Below are positions 25,525 through 34,061 of a stretch of DNA of 64,000 nucleotides, piece by piece (position 1 is the first letter of the stretch; every line of letters begins with the position of its first letter). The stretch comes from Hyphomicrobiales bacterium (GTDB taxonomy: Bacteria; Pseudomonadota; Alphaproteobacteria; Rhizobiales; Beijerinckiaceae). The DNA lies in contig CAKNFP010000002.1 in assembly GCA_930633525.1 (NCBI GenBank), positions 310,001-374,000 on the forward strand. The letters are read 5' to 3'. The notes beneath the pieces are model-generated. The model was not told where the DNA came from. It worked only from the letters and a program-made list of their open reading frames with translations, and ran no database searches. The translations under genes were made by a program, and so were the position numbers.

Positions 25525-26811
25525 CTAACCCTTCTTCTGAAGACTTGCCTGTTCCTTGCGCAACGCGTCAGCCGTTGTCTTGATCCAGGCGTTCCAATCG
25601 GCGGGAGGGTTGTTCACCGCATTGATGAGATGCTTGTAATAGGCCTCCTGGAGCTTGAGATACCAGGGGAACTTGGCCGCTGCGAAATCGTCCATCTGCA
25701 GCTTGCTGCTTTCGACGAAGGGCTTGAGGCCCGGCGTCAGGCTGCCTGTATCCAGATCGCCCCGCACGCTTCCGCCCATGTTGTTGAGCGATATCTGCTG
25801 TGCGCCCTTTGAGGCGATGAACTTGACGAATTCCTTCGCGGCTTCCTTGTTCTTCGCATTCTCGGGCACCGCCATGCCGCGCACCGACCCCACGACCATC
25901 GCGCCCGGGCCGGCGCCGAATGTGGGATAGCCGCCAACGATATAGTCTCCGGCCGGCGGCGACTTGTCCCACTTGCCAACATTCCAGTTGCCGACACGGA
26001 ACATGCCGACACGGCCGCCCTCGATGAGCTGGTACATATCCGTGAAGGTGTGGTTCACCGTTTCCGGCGAGACGAGCTTATAATCCGTAAAGAGCTTCAG
26101 ATATTCGATCGTGGCCTTGGCGACTGCCGGCTCATCGATAATCACCTCGCCGTTGTCATTGACAAAGGGATGCTGAAGGCTGTTGCCGTAAACGAGAAGG
26201 CTGATGCCGCCGTTGATCATCGACGCGGGGTCGCCCGCCTGCATCGCAATTCCGAAGGTGTCCTTGCGGCCATTCCCATCGGGATCATCTTCCTGGAATT
26301 TCTTCGCGACGCGCAGCACGTCATCCCATGTCTGCGGGTAGGGCTCTCCCACCTTCGCCAGCCAGCTTTTGCGGACACCGAGGCCGGTCATCGTCCGCTG
26401 GAACGGGATCTGCAGAACGCGATCCTGATAGGTGGAAGCCGCGATGTCGGCTGGTGAAATCGCATTGCGATCGTCCGCTGACAATTGATCGAGCTGCGGC
26501 TTCAGGTCCGAGAGCTTCCGCGTTGTCTGTTGTATCTGCACGATCCGCGAATTGTCATTGAAGATGATATCGGGCGCCGTATTCGTGTTCAACGCGGCGA
26601 TGGTGCGGCTGAACCACTGGTCGGTCGGCATGGACAGTGATTTGATCGTGACGTTTGGATGCTCCTTCTTATAGAGCTCGCTCATCTGCTCAATCATGCG
26701 CAGGCCGTCTTCGCCCTTGTCATGCCAGATCATGATCTCCTGGGCGCTGGCGGCCGAGAGAACCATGCCCCCGGCCGCTCCAGCAATTATCAGACGCACG
26801 ATACCCCTCAT
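25525..26811 (-). CDS. sugar ABC transporter substrate-binding protein, family 1 (CUT1)
   Basis: The 428-residue protein has a signal peptide of about 23 residues (MRGIVRLIIAGAAGGMVLSA, cleavage near ASA-QE) and a MalE-like body: EIMIWHDKGEDGL, MSELYKKEHPNVTIK, LNTNTAPDIIFND and AAKEFVKFIASKGAQQIS. It would deliver a sugar or oligosaccharide to the adjoining MalF/MalG-type permeases. The promoter region carries repeated TTTGCGYAA-like sites and a hairpin just ahead of the GGGAGA ribosome binding site. Confidence 0.9.
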   Translation of the reverse strand: MRGIVRLIIAGAAGGMVLSAASAQEIMIWHDKGEDGLRMIEQMSELYKKEHPNVTIKSLSMPTDQWFSRTIAALNTNTAPDIIFNDNSRIVQIQQTTRKLSDLKPQLDQLSADDRNAISPADIAASTYQDRVLQIPFQRTMTGLGVRKSWLAKVGEPYPQTWDDVLRVAKKFQEDDPDGNGRKDTFGIAMQAGDPASMINGGISLLVYGNSLQHPFVNDNGEVIIDEPAVAKATIEYLKLFTDYKLVSPETVNHTFTDMYQLIEGGRVGMFRVGNWNVGKWDKSPPAGDYIVGGYPTFGAGPGAMVVGSVRGMAVPENAKNKEAAKEFVKFIASKGAQQISLNNMGGSVRGDLDTGSLTPGLKPFVESSKLQMDDFAAAKFPWYLKLQEAYYKHLINAVNNPPADWNAWIKTTADALRKEQASLQKKG

Positions 26812-27139
26812 GGCGATCTCCCTTGTTGGCGGTAGCCCGCTTGCTGCGGGCTTTCATGTCGCACTGATCATTGTTACGCAAATTTTCCTGTCAACGAAAA
26901 GTTGCGCAAATTTCTATTTTGTGCTGATCTCGGATTGGGCATTTGCGCATCCGATCAGCCGTCGACCATAGACTGCGCTTCAAAAACGTGACGATGGACA
27001 AGGGCGGCTGATGGGATTGCGAAATTACGCAAATTTGCGTTGGCTGTCCAACCCAGCGTTGGTGGCTGCCTGAGCATCTTCAAAGCCAGTGGAGTGCCGC
27101 ACTTCGGTGAGCTCTCCCGAGAGGACCAGGGACGGAAAC
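26812..27139. promoter_or_regulatory. divergent control region with repeated LacI-type sites
   Basis: No gene is seen in these ~330 bases. Sites related to TTTGCGYAA are TTACGCAAA (26874-26882), TTGCGCAAA (26902-26910), TTTGCGCAT (26942-26950), TTACGCAAA (27025-27033) and TTTGCGTTG (27034-27042). The last two abut, giving the perfect palindrome ACGCAAATTTGCGT at 27027-27040. Similar words precede the LacI gene at 22440, the obvious candidate regulator. A hairpin (AGCCCGC at 26834-26840, GCGGGCT at 26846-26852) lies in the leader of the binding-protein gene. Confidence 0.68.
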
Positions 27140-28147
27140 ATGACGATCGATCTGCGCCGGTTCATTACGCATGCCGAGGCCATTGTTGCCAATCACGCTC
27201 TTGAGCCGGGTGTCTACCGTCGCTGGAACACACAGGCGGATGATGGTTCGCGAGACCTTGGAATCAATCCGTACGGATGCGCCGATGCGGCCAATATTCT
27301 CTATACCATCGGCCGCTTCCCGCGCGAGCCGGGGGAGCGCGCCTCTTGGATCGGCGCGCTGCAGGGATTGCAGTCGCCCGAAAGCGGGTTGTTCGAAGAG
27401 CCGACACACCATCCCATCCACACCACGGCGCATTGCATCGCTGCGCTCGAGCTGTTCGACGCGGGGCCCTTGCATCCGCTCACCGCGTTGCGCCCCTACG
27501 CCACAGCGGCGGGCATGCGGGATTTCATCGCGTCCCTGGACTGGCGTGGCAATCCGTGGCGTGAATCCCATCGTGGCGCAGGCCTCTACGCTGCGCTGGT
27601 GCTTGCCGATGAGGTCGACCTCGCCTGGCAAGACGCCTATTTCGCTTGGCTCTGGGACAATACCGATCCGGCCACGGGCCTTCTTGCGGGCCGTGACCTG
27701 CCCCGCATCACCCATAGCGGCACGACAACGATGGTGCCCCATATGGCCGGCACGTTTCACTATCTCTTCAACATGCAATACGCGCGCCGGCCTCTTCGCT
27801 ATCCGGAGCGGCTGATCGACAGTTGCCTGGAGATGGAAGCCGAACGGCAGTTTCCACTCGGAGAACGCATTGGCTTCGCCGAAATCGACTGGTTCTACTG
27901 CATGAACCGTGCGCTGCGGGCCTGTGACCATCGCATTGGCGAAGCCAGGGGCGCGATAGAGAAGCTGGCATGTCGCCTCGGCGATTTCGTGTCGTCGTTG
28001 GATCCAGCGGCCGATGAGGGCCTCAATGACCTGCATGCCCTGTTCGGCAATCTCTGTGCCTTCGCGGAAATACAGCAGGCCTTGCCGGGACTGGTCATAA
28101 CCGATCGTCCGCTGAAGCTCGTTCTCGACCGTCGTCCCTTCATCTAG
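27140..28147 (+). CDS. unknown protein, possible alpha-helical toroid enzyme
   Basis: I do not recognise this 335-residue cytoplasmic protein with confidence. It has no signal peptide or membrane helix. It is rich in helices with paired aromatic, His and Trp residues, for example NPYGCADAANILYTIGRFPR, PTHHPIHTTAHCIAALELFD and HSGTTTMVPHMAGTFHYLFN, a composition like alpha/alpha-toroid sugar enzymes or prenyltransferase-like repeats. It opens an operon with a TIM-barrel isomerase and a 2-hydroxyacid dehydrogenase, divergent from a sugar importer, so it may act on the imported sugar. ATG 27140 is chosen for GGGACGGA upstream. Confidence 0.6.
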   Translation: MTIDLRRFITHAEAIVANHALEPGVYRRWNTQADDGSRDLGINPYGCADAANILYTIGRFPREPGERASWIGALQGLQSPESGLFEEPTHHPIHTTAHCIAALELFDAGPLHPLTALRPYATAAGMRDFIASLDWRGNPWRESHRGAGLYAALVLADEVDLAWQDAYFAWLWDNTDPATGLLAGRDLPRITHSGTTTMVPHMAGTFHYLFNMQYARRPLRYPERLIDSCLEMEAERQFPLGERIGFAEIDWFYCMNRALRACDHRIGEARGAIEKLACRLGDFVSSLDPAADEGLNDLHALFGNLCAFAEIQQALPGLVITDRPLKLVLDRRPFI

Positions 28148-28156
28148 CGAAACGAC

Positions 28157-28996
28157 ATGCCAGTCCCTCCCTATACCAAGCCTCCCTATCCCATGCCCAC
28201 CTATGTCACGGCCTTTTCCTCTCTTGGCTGCCCGGAGCTGGAGATCGATGCCGCTGCCGCGCTGGCAAGGCGATGCGGGATCGGGATGATCGAGTTGCGT
28301 GCGCTCGGCGGCGGGATCGATCTGCCGGCCTATTTCTCGGCGCGCTTCGCGACGTTCGGAAGGTTGCGCGCCGCGGCGGCGGAATTTGGCGTTCCCGTTG
28401 CCGCGCTGGGCACCTCCCTGCGGTTGATCGGCAATAGCGAGAGCGATCGCGTCGACTTCCTAAGGTATATCCCCTGGGCGCAAGCCCTAGGGGCGCCATA
28501 CCTGCGTGTATTCGATGGCGGACTGGCTGGAGATCAAGACGAGCTTGAGCTGGCCGGCGATACTCTTGCCTGGTGGCATGCGGAAAGTGCCGCGCTCGAT
28601 CCGCCGGTCGACATCATCGTCGAAACGCATGACAGCCTTGCTCGACCAGCCGCGCTCGAGGCGTTCGTCGCGCGGTATCCCCGCTGCAAGCTCCTGTGGG
28701 ATACCCATCACACTTGGAGAAAGAGCGGAGAGTCCCCCTCCCGCACCTGGGAACGCATGGGTGAGGCCGTGGTCCACATGCACGTGAAGGACAGCGTCGC
28801 CGCACCGGGTACGCGCCATGGCTACCGCTATGTGCCGCTCGGCGAAGGTGAATTTCCCTTGTCGGATCTCCGCGGCGTCCTCCAGCATTCGCGGTTCTCG
28901 GGCGTTGTCAGCCTGGAGTGGGAGCGCCTGTGGCACCCCGCGCTCTCCCCCCTGGAAACTGTGCTGCCAGCCTTCCGTTCGTTCCTCGCAGCCTGA
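28157..28996 (+). CDS. sugar phosphate isomerase/epimerase-like TIM barrel
   Basis: The protein of about 279 residues has the xylose-isomerase-like TIM barrel ligands in order: Glu in DIIVETHDSL, Asp in KLLWDTHHTW, His in VVHMHVKDS and Glu in GVVSLEWERLW. It therefore has an intact divalent-metal site and should isomerise or epimerise a sugar or keto sugar. It starts nine bases after the unknown gene. The start could be ATG 28157 or ATG 28193 (MPTYVTAFSS), the latter closer to family N-termini. Confidence 0.85.
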   Translation: MPVPPYTKPPYPMPTYVTAFSSLGCPELEIDAAAALARRCGIGMIELRALGGGIDLPAYFSARFATFGRLRAAAAEFGVPVAALGTSLRLIGNSESDRVDFLRYIPWAQALGAPYLRVFDGGLAGDQDELELAGDTLAWWHAESAALDPPVDIIVETHDSLARPAALEAFVARYPRCKLLWDTHHTWRKSGESPSRTWERMGEAVVHMHVKDSVAAPGTRHGYRYVPLGEGEFPLSDLRGVLQHSRFSGVVSLEWERLWHPALSPLETVLPAFRSFLAA

Positions 28997-29128
28997 TCGG
29001 GAGGCCGCTGGCATTCCATTCGGGCACTATGACGTAACCGCTTCATCCTGTGGAAGACAGACATGCCGCGCCAATGGGCGGACGTCCAATCCCATCCCCT
29101 TACTCCTTGCATCAAAAGCGACAGGTCC

Positions 29129-30154
29129 ATGCATCGCCCCATCGCCGTCCGACCGACTCTCGCCTTTGCCTTCGACCCGGAGCGATATGCGGGTGCGCTC
29201 GACAGCCGGGATCTAGCGCGGCTCGCGGCCATTGCCGATATCCTTGATGACGAGCCGATGCAGACCTATCACGACGCGCGCGCCGCGAGGCTGCTCGCCG
29301 ACGCCGATATTCTGGTGACCGGCTGGAGGGCGCCTCTGCTGGACAGGGCTGCGCTGGAGATGGCCCCGCGCCTCAAGCTTGTCGGCCATCTTGCCGCGAC
29401 GGTGAAGCAATTTCTCTCGGAGGACGTCTGGCATCGGGGGATAAGCGTCACGGCAGCCGTCAATGCGGTCGCTCTGCCTGTCGTCGAGTTCACGCTGGCA
29501 TCGATCATCTTCGCCGCGAAACGCGCCTTTGCTCAGTCACAACAGTATCGGCAGCATCGCGAGATCAGCTATGGCGGCCGTGTGACGCATGATTGCGGGC
29601 TGCTGGGCAAGACCATTGGCATCCTCGGCGCATCACGCGTCGGCCTGCGCGTCATCGAGCGCTTGCAGGACTACGACATGGACGTTCTCGTCTATGATCC
29701 ATTCCTGGCGCGCGAGCACGCCATCGCCCTCGGCGCGGAGAAGGTGGACAACCTGGATGATATGATCGGACGTTGCGATATTCTGTCCGTTCATGCGCCA
29801 ATCACCGATGAGACTATCAATATACTCGATGCGCGGCGCCTCGCTTTGCTCCAGAACGGTGCTACGCTGATCAATACCGCAAGGGGCGTGTTGATTGATC
29901 ATACCGCACTCGTGCAGGAACTCATCTCCGGCCGCATTTCGGCGAGCCTCGATGTCACGTACCCCGAGCCGCTACCGTCGGATTCGCCGTTGTTCGATCT
30001 CCCCAATGTCTTCCTGACGCCCCATATCGCGGGGCCGCAAGGGAGCGAGCGCAGGCGCATGCTGACCGCCATCATCAACGATATCGAGCGCTACGTCGCC
30101 GGCAAGCCACTGCTCGGCGACGTAGCGAGGACGTCGCTGGCTCGTATCGGATGA
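29129..30154 (+). CDS. D-2-hydroxyacid dehydrogenase family protein
   Basis: The protein of about 341 residues has the NAD-binding motif LGKTIGILGASRVGLRVIER near residue 170 (G-x-S-x-x-G variant). Catalytic Arg lies in TLINTARGVLID, Glu in DVTYPEPLPSDSPL and His in FLTPHIAGPQG. It would oxidise or reduce a 2-hydroxy acid or related sugar acid with NAD(P). ATG 29129 is preferred to the upstream ATG 29063. It closes the plus-strand operon and has a counterpart at 30198-31238 on the other strand, convergent with it. Confidence 0.87.
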   Translation: MHRPIAVRPTLAFAFDPERYAGALDSRDLARLAAIADILDDEPMQTYHDARAARLLADADILVTGWRAPLLDRAALEMAPRLKLVGHLAATVKQFLSEDVWHRGISVTAAVNAVALPVVEFTLASIIFAAKRAFAQSQQYRQHREISYGGRVTHDCGLLGKTIGILGASRVGLRVIERLQDYDMDVLVYDPFLAREHAIALGAEKVDNLDDMIGRCDILSVHAPITDETINILDARRLALLQNGATLINTARGVLIDHTALVQELISGRISASLDVTYPEPLPSDSPLFDLPNVFLTPHIAGPQGSERRRMLTAIINDIERYVAGKPLLGDVARTSLARIG

Positions 30155-30197
30155 GGACGAGACGGGGCCGCGGTTGCGAGCCCCCCGCAATCGCCAA

Positions 30198-31238
30198 TCA
30201 GGCCATGCGGTCGTAGTTCGCGGCGGTGATTTCATGCCGCAGCGGCTCGCCACGCATGAACCGCTCGACCTCCGCAACGATGAGATCGCCTTGCCGCCAG
30301 TGTCCGTCCTGCGTGTGCCCCGCCGCATGGGGCGACAGGTGCACATGGCCTCCGAGATCGCGGAACGGGCTCGCCATGGGCAGCGGCTCGACATTGAACA
30401 CGTCAAGCACCGCGCGGATACGGCCGCCGCGCAATTCCGCCAGCAGCGCCCCCTCGTCAACCAGCGGCGATCGCGCCATGTTAACGAGGAGCGCGCCATC
30501 CTTCAGCCGCGCCAGTTCGGCCGCCCCAAACATGCCGGTGGTTTCGGGCAGGAGAGGCGCGTGCAATGAGACCACGTCGCTTTGCGCGATCAACGCATCG
30601 AGCGATACCAGTTCGACGCCGAGTTCGCGCGCGGCTTCGTCGCTCATGACCGGATCGGTGACGAGGATCCGCGCGCCAAACGGGCGGATGAGCCGCATGA
30701 CGGATCGACCGACGTAGCCACCGCCCACGATACCGACGGTGAGCGCGCCAAGGAGCCGGCCGGGATACCGGCTCCGCATCTCCCAGCCCGCGCCCGCTTT
30801 CAATCCGCTGTCGAAGGCGTCTCCATGGCGAAGCGCCATCAGGATCTGGGCCAATGTGAACTCGGCGACGGAATCCCCGATGGCCGCCGCCGCATGCGTG
30901 ACGCGCAACCCGTCCGCCACGGCTGCCGCCGGCACGAGGCGGCGGATGCTGCCCGCGCAATGCGCAACCAGTCCCAACTGATCGCAGGCGGAGAGATAGG
31001 GCTCAAGCGGCGGCGTTCCCCAACCGGTGATGCAGACCGCCGCCCCCTCCAGCAGTTGCGCCATGAGCGGCTCGGTCAGTGACGTCTCATCGGTCATCCG
31101 CACCCGCGCGAAACCCCGCAGTTTCTCCTCCGCTGCCTGGCTGAGAACCAGGCTGCGGGCCTCTGGCGGAAGGAGGATCGTGACGAGGGGGTGGTTGCTG
31201 GCTGCATTGCTCGCGGATGTGTGGATGGCAAAGCTCAT
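30198..31238 (-). CDS. D-2-hydroxyacid dehydrogenase family protein (second copy)
   Basis: The 346-residue protein has GIVGGGYVGRSVMRLIRPFG as the dinucleotide-binding loop, Arg in LLVNMARSPLVDE, Glu in DVFNVEPLPMASPF and His in HLSPHAAGHTQDG. It is the last gene of the long minus-strand operon that includes the iduronidase-like GH39 and probably performs the oxidation step of that pathway. It is clearly related to the protein at 29129-30154 but not a recent duplicate, since only motif regions are alike. Confidence 0.87.
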   Translation of the reverse strand: MSFAIHTSASNAASNHPLVTILLPPEARSLVLSQAAEEKLRGFARVRMTDETSLTEPLMAQLLEGAAVCITGWGTPPLEPYLSACDQLGLVAHCAGSIRRLVPAAAVADGLRVTHAAAAIGDSVAEFTLAQILMALRHGDAFDSGLKAGAGWEMRSRYPGRLLGALTVGIVGGGYVGRSVMRLIRPFGARILVTDPVMSDEAARELGVELVSLDALIAQSDVVSLHAPLLPETTGMFGAAELARLKDGALLVNMARSPLVDEGALLAELRGGRIRAVLDVFNVEPLPMASPFRDLGGHVHLSPHAAGHTQDGHWRQGDLIVAEVERFMRGEPLRHEITAANYDRMA

Positions 31239-31273
31239 GATAAGGTCCCGCCTGTCATAAGAAGGATCGGATA

Positions 31274-32101
31274 CTACTTGGCCAAACGGCGTGCGACGAA
31301 ACCATGGTCGGCACGGCTGATGTCTATGAGCTGCGGGTAGGGCAGGCGATAGTGGCTCTGCTGGGAGAGCACGCCCTCGAAGCCGGTTGCCTTGAGGTGG
31401 TCGATGATATCATGCCAAGGCACCATGCCGTCGGAGAGCGGCATCCAGTCCGCATGCCAACGGCGCTGCCCCTCCGCATCGATCTCACCGGCAAACCAGC
31501 CACCGTTCTTCGCCCCGACAACCGAGAGCCACGGCGCGAGAGCGTCGAAGGTGAGTTGCCAGTGTTCGCGCCCTTCCTGAACGGCCTGATTGCCGGGATC
31601 GACAAAGGCCGTCATGAACCGGGGATCGCAGCCATCGAGCAGGGCCAGCATCTGGGCGCTCGAACTGTGAATGGTGCCACCATGCATCTGCAAGGCCAGA
31701 CGGACGCCCGCGCGCTCGGCGACGCGAGCGAGCGCCGCCAACTGACGCCGCCCGCGGTCGCGGATGGCCGCATAGCCCTGGGCGGGATCGTAGCGCCAAT
31801 AGCCGATCCGCAGGAGCTCGATGCCGGAGGCCGCGCAATGGTGGAGGATGGCGGGCGTCGCCGGATCTTCCGCCTCCGTGATATCGGTCGTCGCCATGGC
31901 AACGGACAGGCCTTGATCGCGCAATGTCCGAACCAGCCCCCCCAGGGTGCCAATAGTGGCTGGCGCCACATGCCATCCATCCCGCATGAGCAGGTCTATC
32001 GCGCCGAAGCCAAGATCCCGGATGGTCGCGGCCATCGCAGCGACGGGCACATCACGAAATGGCTTGGTGAAGAATGCGTGTTGCATAGGTTCAAGCCTCA
32101 T
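31274..32101 (-). CDS. TIM-barrel sugar isomerase/epimerase-like protein, altered metal site
   Basis: The 275-residue protein has the IolE/IolI-like barrel layout (IRDLGFGAIDLLMRDGWHV, GIELLRIGYWRYD, FMTAFVDPGNQA). Where the family normally has a metal-binding Glu it reads RLALQMHGGTI, and the last strand reads GVLSQQSHYRLP instead of a Glu-containing strand, so two usual ligands are replaced. It may use a different mechanism or not be an isomerase. Its ATG overlaps the GH39 stop as ATGA, which supports start 32101 and tight coupling. Confidence 0.75.
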   Translation of the reverse strand: MRLEPMQHAFFTKPFRDVPVAAMAATIRDLGFGAIDLLMRDGWHVAPATIGTLGGLVRTLRDQGLSVAMATTDITEAEDPATPAILHHCAASGIELLRIGYWRYDPAQGYAAIRDRGRRQLAALARVAERAGVRLALQMHGGTIHSSSAQMLALLDGCDPRFMTAFVDPGNQAVQEGREHWQLTFDALAPWLSVVGAKNGGWFAGEIDAEGQRRWHADWMPLSDGMVPWHDIIDHLKATGFEGVLSQQSHYRLPYPQLIDISRADHGFVARRLAK

Positions 32102-33954
32102 CAGGCGGCGGAGGGTGCAGCGGCGATGCCAGGGACAGCCGGCGACGGGGGGCTCACCCGCCCGAAGGCATCGCGCGCCTGGACCTTGTAGAAGCCGGCT
32201 TGCTGACCGACGGTGTGCAGATAGACAGTCGACAACAGGGCGGCCGTATTGACGACGCGATAAGGTCCATCCTCGCTCGCACTCCAGAGAACGTCGAACA
32301 GCTCGAGACGATCCGACCCGGCGGACTGCCAGAACAGCACGTTGTTCACCGCGCCGTTGAGGCCCACGTAGGGCGTGAGCTTGAGGTCCTGCGGCGCGCC
32401 GGGGCTCTCGTCCTCGCGACGGACGAGCACCGCGAGCGCGACGCCCGGAAGGGCTATATCCAGCTTGATCGTTGCTTGCTGGCTCGCGGCGGACACGTGG
32501 ATCTGCTCGATGGTAAGCGCCGGCTCCTGAGCCGCGCGCATGGCGGTGAGCGCTTCCACGCCCGGCTTGTCGAGATCGTCAAGCGTCTCCCAGACCGAAT
32601 AGGGATCGCCCCGGCCTTCCTCGATACGGAACAGCGCCAGGGCGTGAGCGCCCGGTGCCACGTTGTCGAAGGTGAGGCGAACGGAACGCTCGCCGGAACG
32701 TCGGAAGGAATCGACGCTGTTATAGAGCAGGATCGCAGGATCGCCTGAGGAAAGCCTTGTGGATATTGCGCCGAGACCATCTCGGTCCGGATCGAGCGGA
32801 TCTCCTCCGACAGGCAGGCTCTCCTCGCCAAGCCAGGCCAGCAACTCCATCACCGAAAGCGCCGGCTTCTTGATGAGTTCGAAGGGCTCCGGTTCTACGA
32901 TGCGCTTTTCAAGGGCACCGATGTCCGTGAGGTGTTCGCTCTGCGCTGCCTTGATGTCCTTGTCGCCGAAATAGGCGAGGTGCGTGCGGTTGCCCCAGCG
33001 GCCCAGGAAGCCGTTGTCGTTGCTAAGCACGGGATAGTCCACCCCCTCGGCGTCGATGAGGAGGCGCTGATGCTGATCGATGATCTTCGCCGCGAGCCCG
33101 GCGAAATAGGGTAGCCCGTGCCACGTATGGTGAATGTGCCACCCGATCTGGGGATCGCACTCGTTATTGATGAAAGGGAGTTGGGCGAAGCGGGGATGAT
33201 GCTGCCTGATATAATCGACGGCCACCATCTCGTGCTGGCAGATGGCAAGCGAGTTCGGCGTGAGATCCTCGGCGTGTTTGCGCGCGCCCTTCTCATGCAC
33301 CGAGATGAAATCGAGGCGCACACCGCTCTCTCCGGTGAAGAAATTCTCGCCAGTGTCACAATGGGCCAGAAAAGACTTGAAGATCGGCGGGATGCGCCGG
33401 GCGACACCGGGGCCGCCGAGCGTGATGTCCGGGTCCACGGCGCGCAGACCCTCATGACAGGCGTCGTAGTAGTTGTTGAATCCAGTCTCGCCGCCGAGTT
33501 TCCACCAGATATCGGGCTCGTTCCAGGTCTCGAAATACCAACTGCGCAGTTCCTCCGCGCCAAAACGCGTGCTGTAGCGCTGCGCGAGCTCAGCCATGAA
33601 GTCGCGCCAGTGGTGGACCTGATCATGCTCATTGAGATCCGTGAAAAGATAGGACGGATTCCCCATGAGCTCGAAAAACGGCTTGAGGCGATATGCGAGG
33701 ATGACATCAAGCGCCCGGTCGAGCCGTGACCAGTCATACCGGCCGAAGCGTTCAGCCGTGACGAGGTCGAGCATGTAATGCACGCGCAGATACTCGATAC
33801 CACGGCGCGGAACACCACCGACATAGGCCAGCGTCTGCTGCATTTCCGGCTCAAGCAGGAGTTCGGCCGGGGAGAAGCCCGTGGACCGCCAGAACCGGCG
33901 GAAAGCTGTGCCCTCACCCCTGAGATCAACACGGATATCTGTGGTACCGGACAT
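32101..33954 (-). CDS. alpha-L-iduronidase-like glycoside hydrolase, family 39
   Basis: The protein of about 617 residues has a GH39 TIM barrel followed by a C-terminal beta/fibronectin-like domain. The acid/base is Glu146 in WYFETWNEPD and the nucleophile Glu265 in LPFINNECDPQIGW. NNYYDACHEGLRA, ENFFTGESGVRLDFISVHEK and KIIDQHQRLL closely resemble human lysosomal IDUA (NYYDACSEGLRA, NFFTGEAGVRLDYISLHRK, KVIAQHQNLL) and less so bacterial beta-xylosidases. It lacks a signal peptide, so it acts in the cytoplasm on imported sugars, presumably removing a terminal L-iduronate or similar uronate. ATG 33954 has GAGAGA upstream; TTG 33969 is possible. Confidence 0.85.
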   Translation of the reverse strand: MSGTTDIRVDLRGEGTAFRRFWRSTGFSPAELLLEPEMQQTLAYVGGVPRRGIEYLRVHYMLDLVTAERFGRYDWSRLDRALDVILAYRLKPFFELMGNPSYLFTDLNEHDQVHHWRDFMAELAQRYSTRFGAEELRSWYFETWNEPDIWWKLGGETGFNNYYDACHEGLRAVDPDITLGGPGVARRIPPIFKSFLAHCDTGENFFTGESGVRLDFISVHEKGARKHAEDLTPNSLAICQHEMVAVDYIRQHHPRFAQLPFINNECDPQIGWHIHHTWHGLPYFAGLAAKIIDQHQRLLIDAEGVDYPVLSNDNGFLGRWGNRTHLAYFGDKDIKAAQSEHLTDIGALEKRIVEPEPFELIKKPALSVMELLAWLGEESLPVGGDPLDPDRDGLGAISTRLSSGDPAILLYNSVDSFRRSGERSVRLTFDNVAPGAHALALFRIEEGRGDPYSVWETLDDLDKPGVEALTAMRAAQEPALTIEQIHVSAASQQATIKLDIALPGVALAVLVRREDESPGAPQDLKLTPYVGLNGAVNNVLFWQSAGSDRLELFDVLWSASEDGPYRVVNTAALLSTVYLHTVGQQAGFYKVQARDAFGRVSPPSPAVPGIAAAPSAA

Positions 33955-34061
33955 GTCGAAGTCTCTCAATCATCTGTGGTCATTCGGGATCGTCGCGTTC
34001 GCAATCTCGTGCGGGACGACGCCTGAAGCTTCAGAGCGCAGGACCAAAGCGCTTGTGCCTG

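Noticed and set aside
32101-33954. Calling the GH39 protein a beta-xylosidase
   Set aside because: Both regions fit GH39, but the extended blocks around the nucleophile and the FFTGE motif resemble alpha-L-iduronidase more closely than xylosidases.
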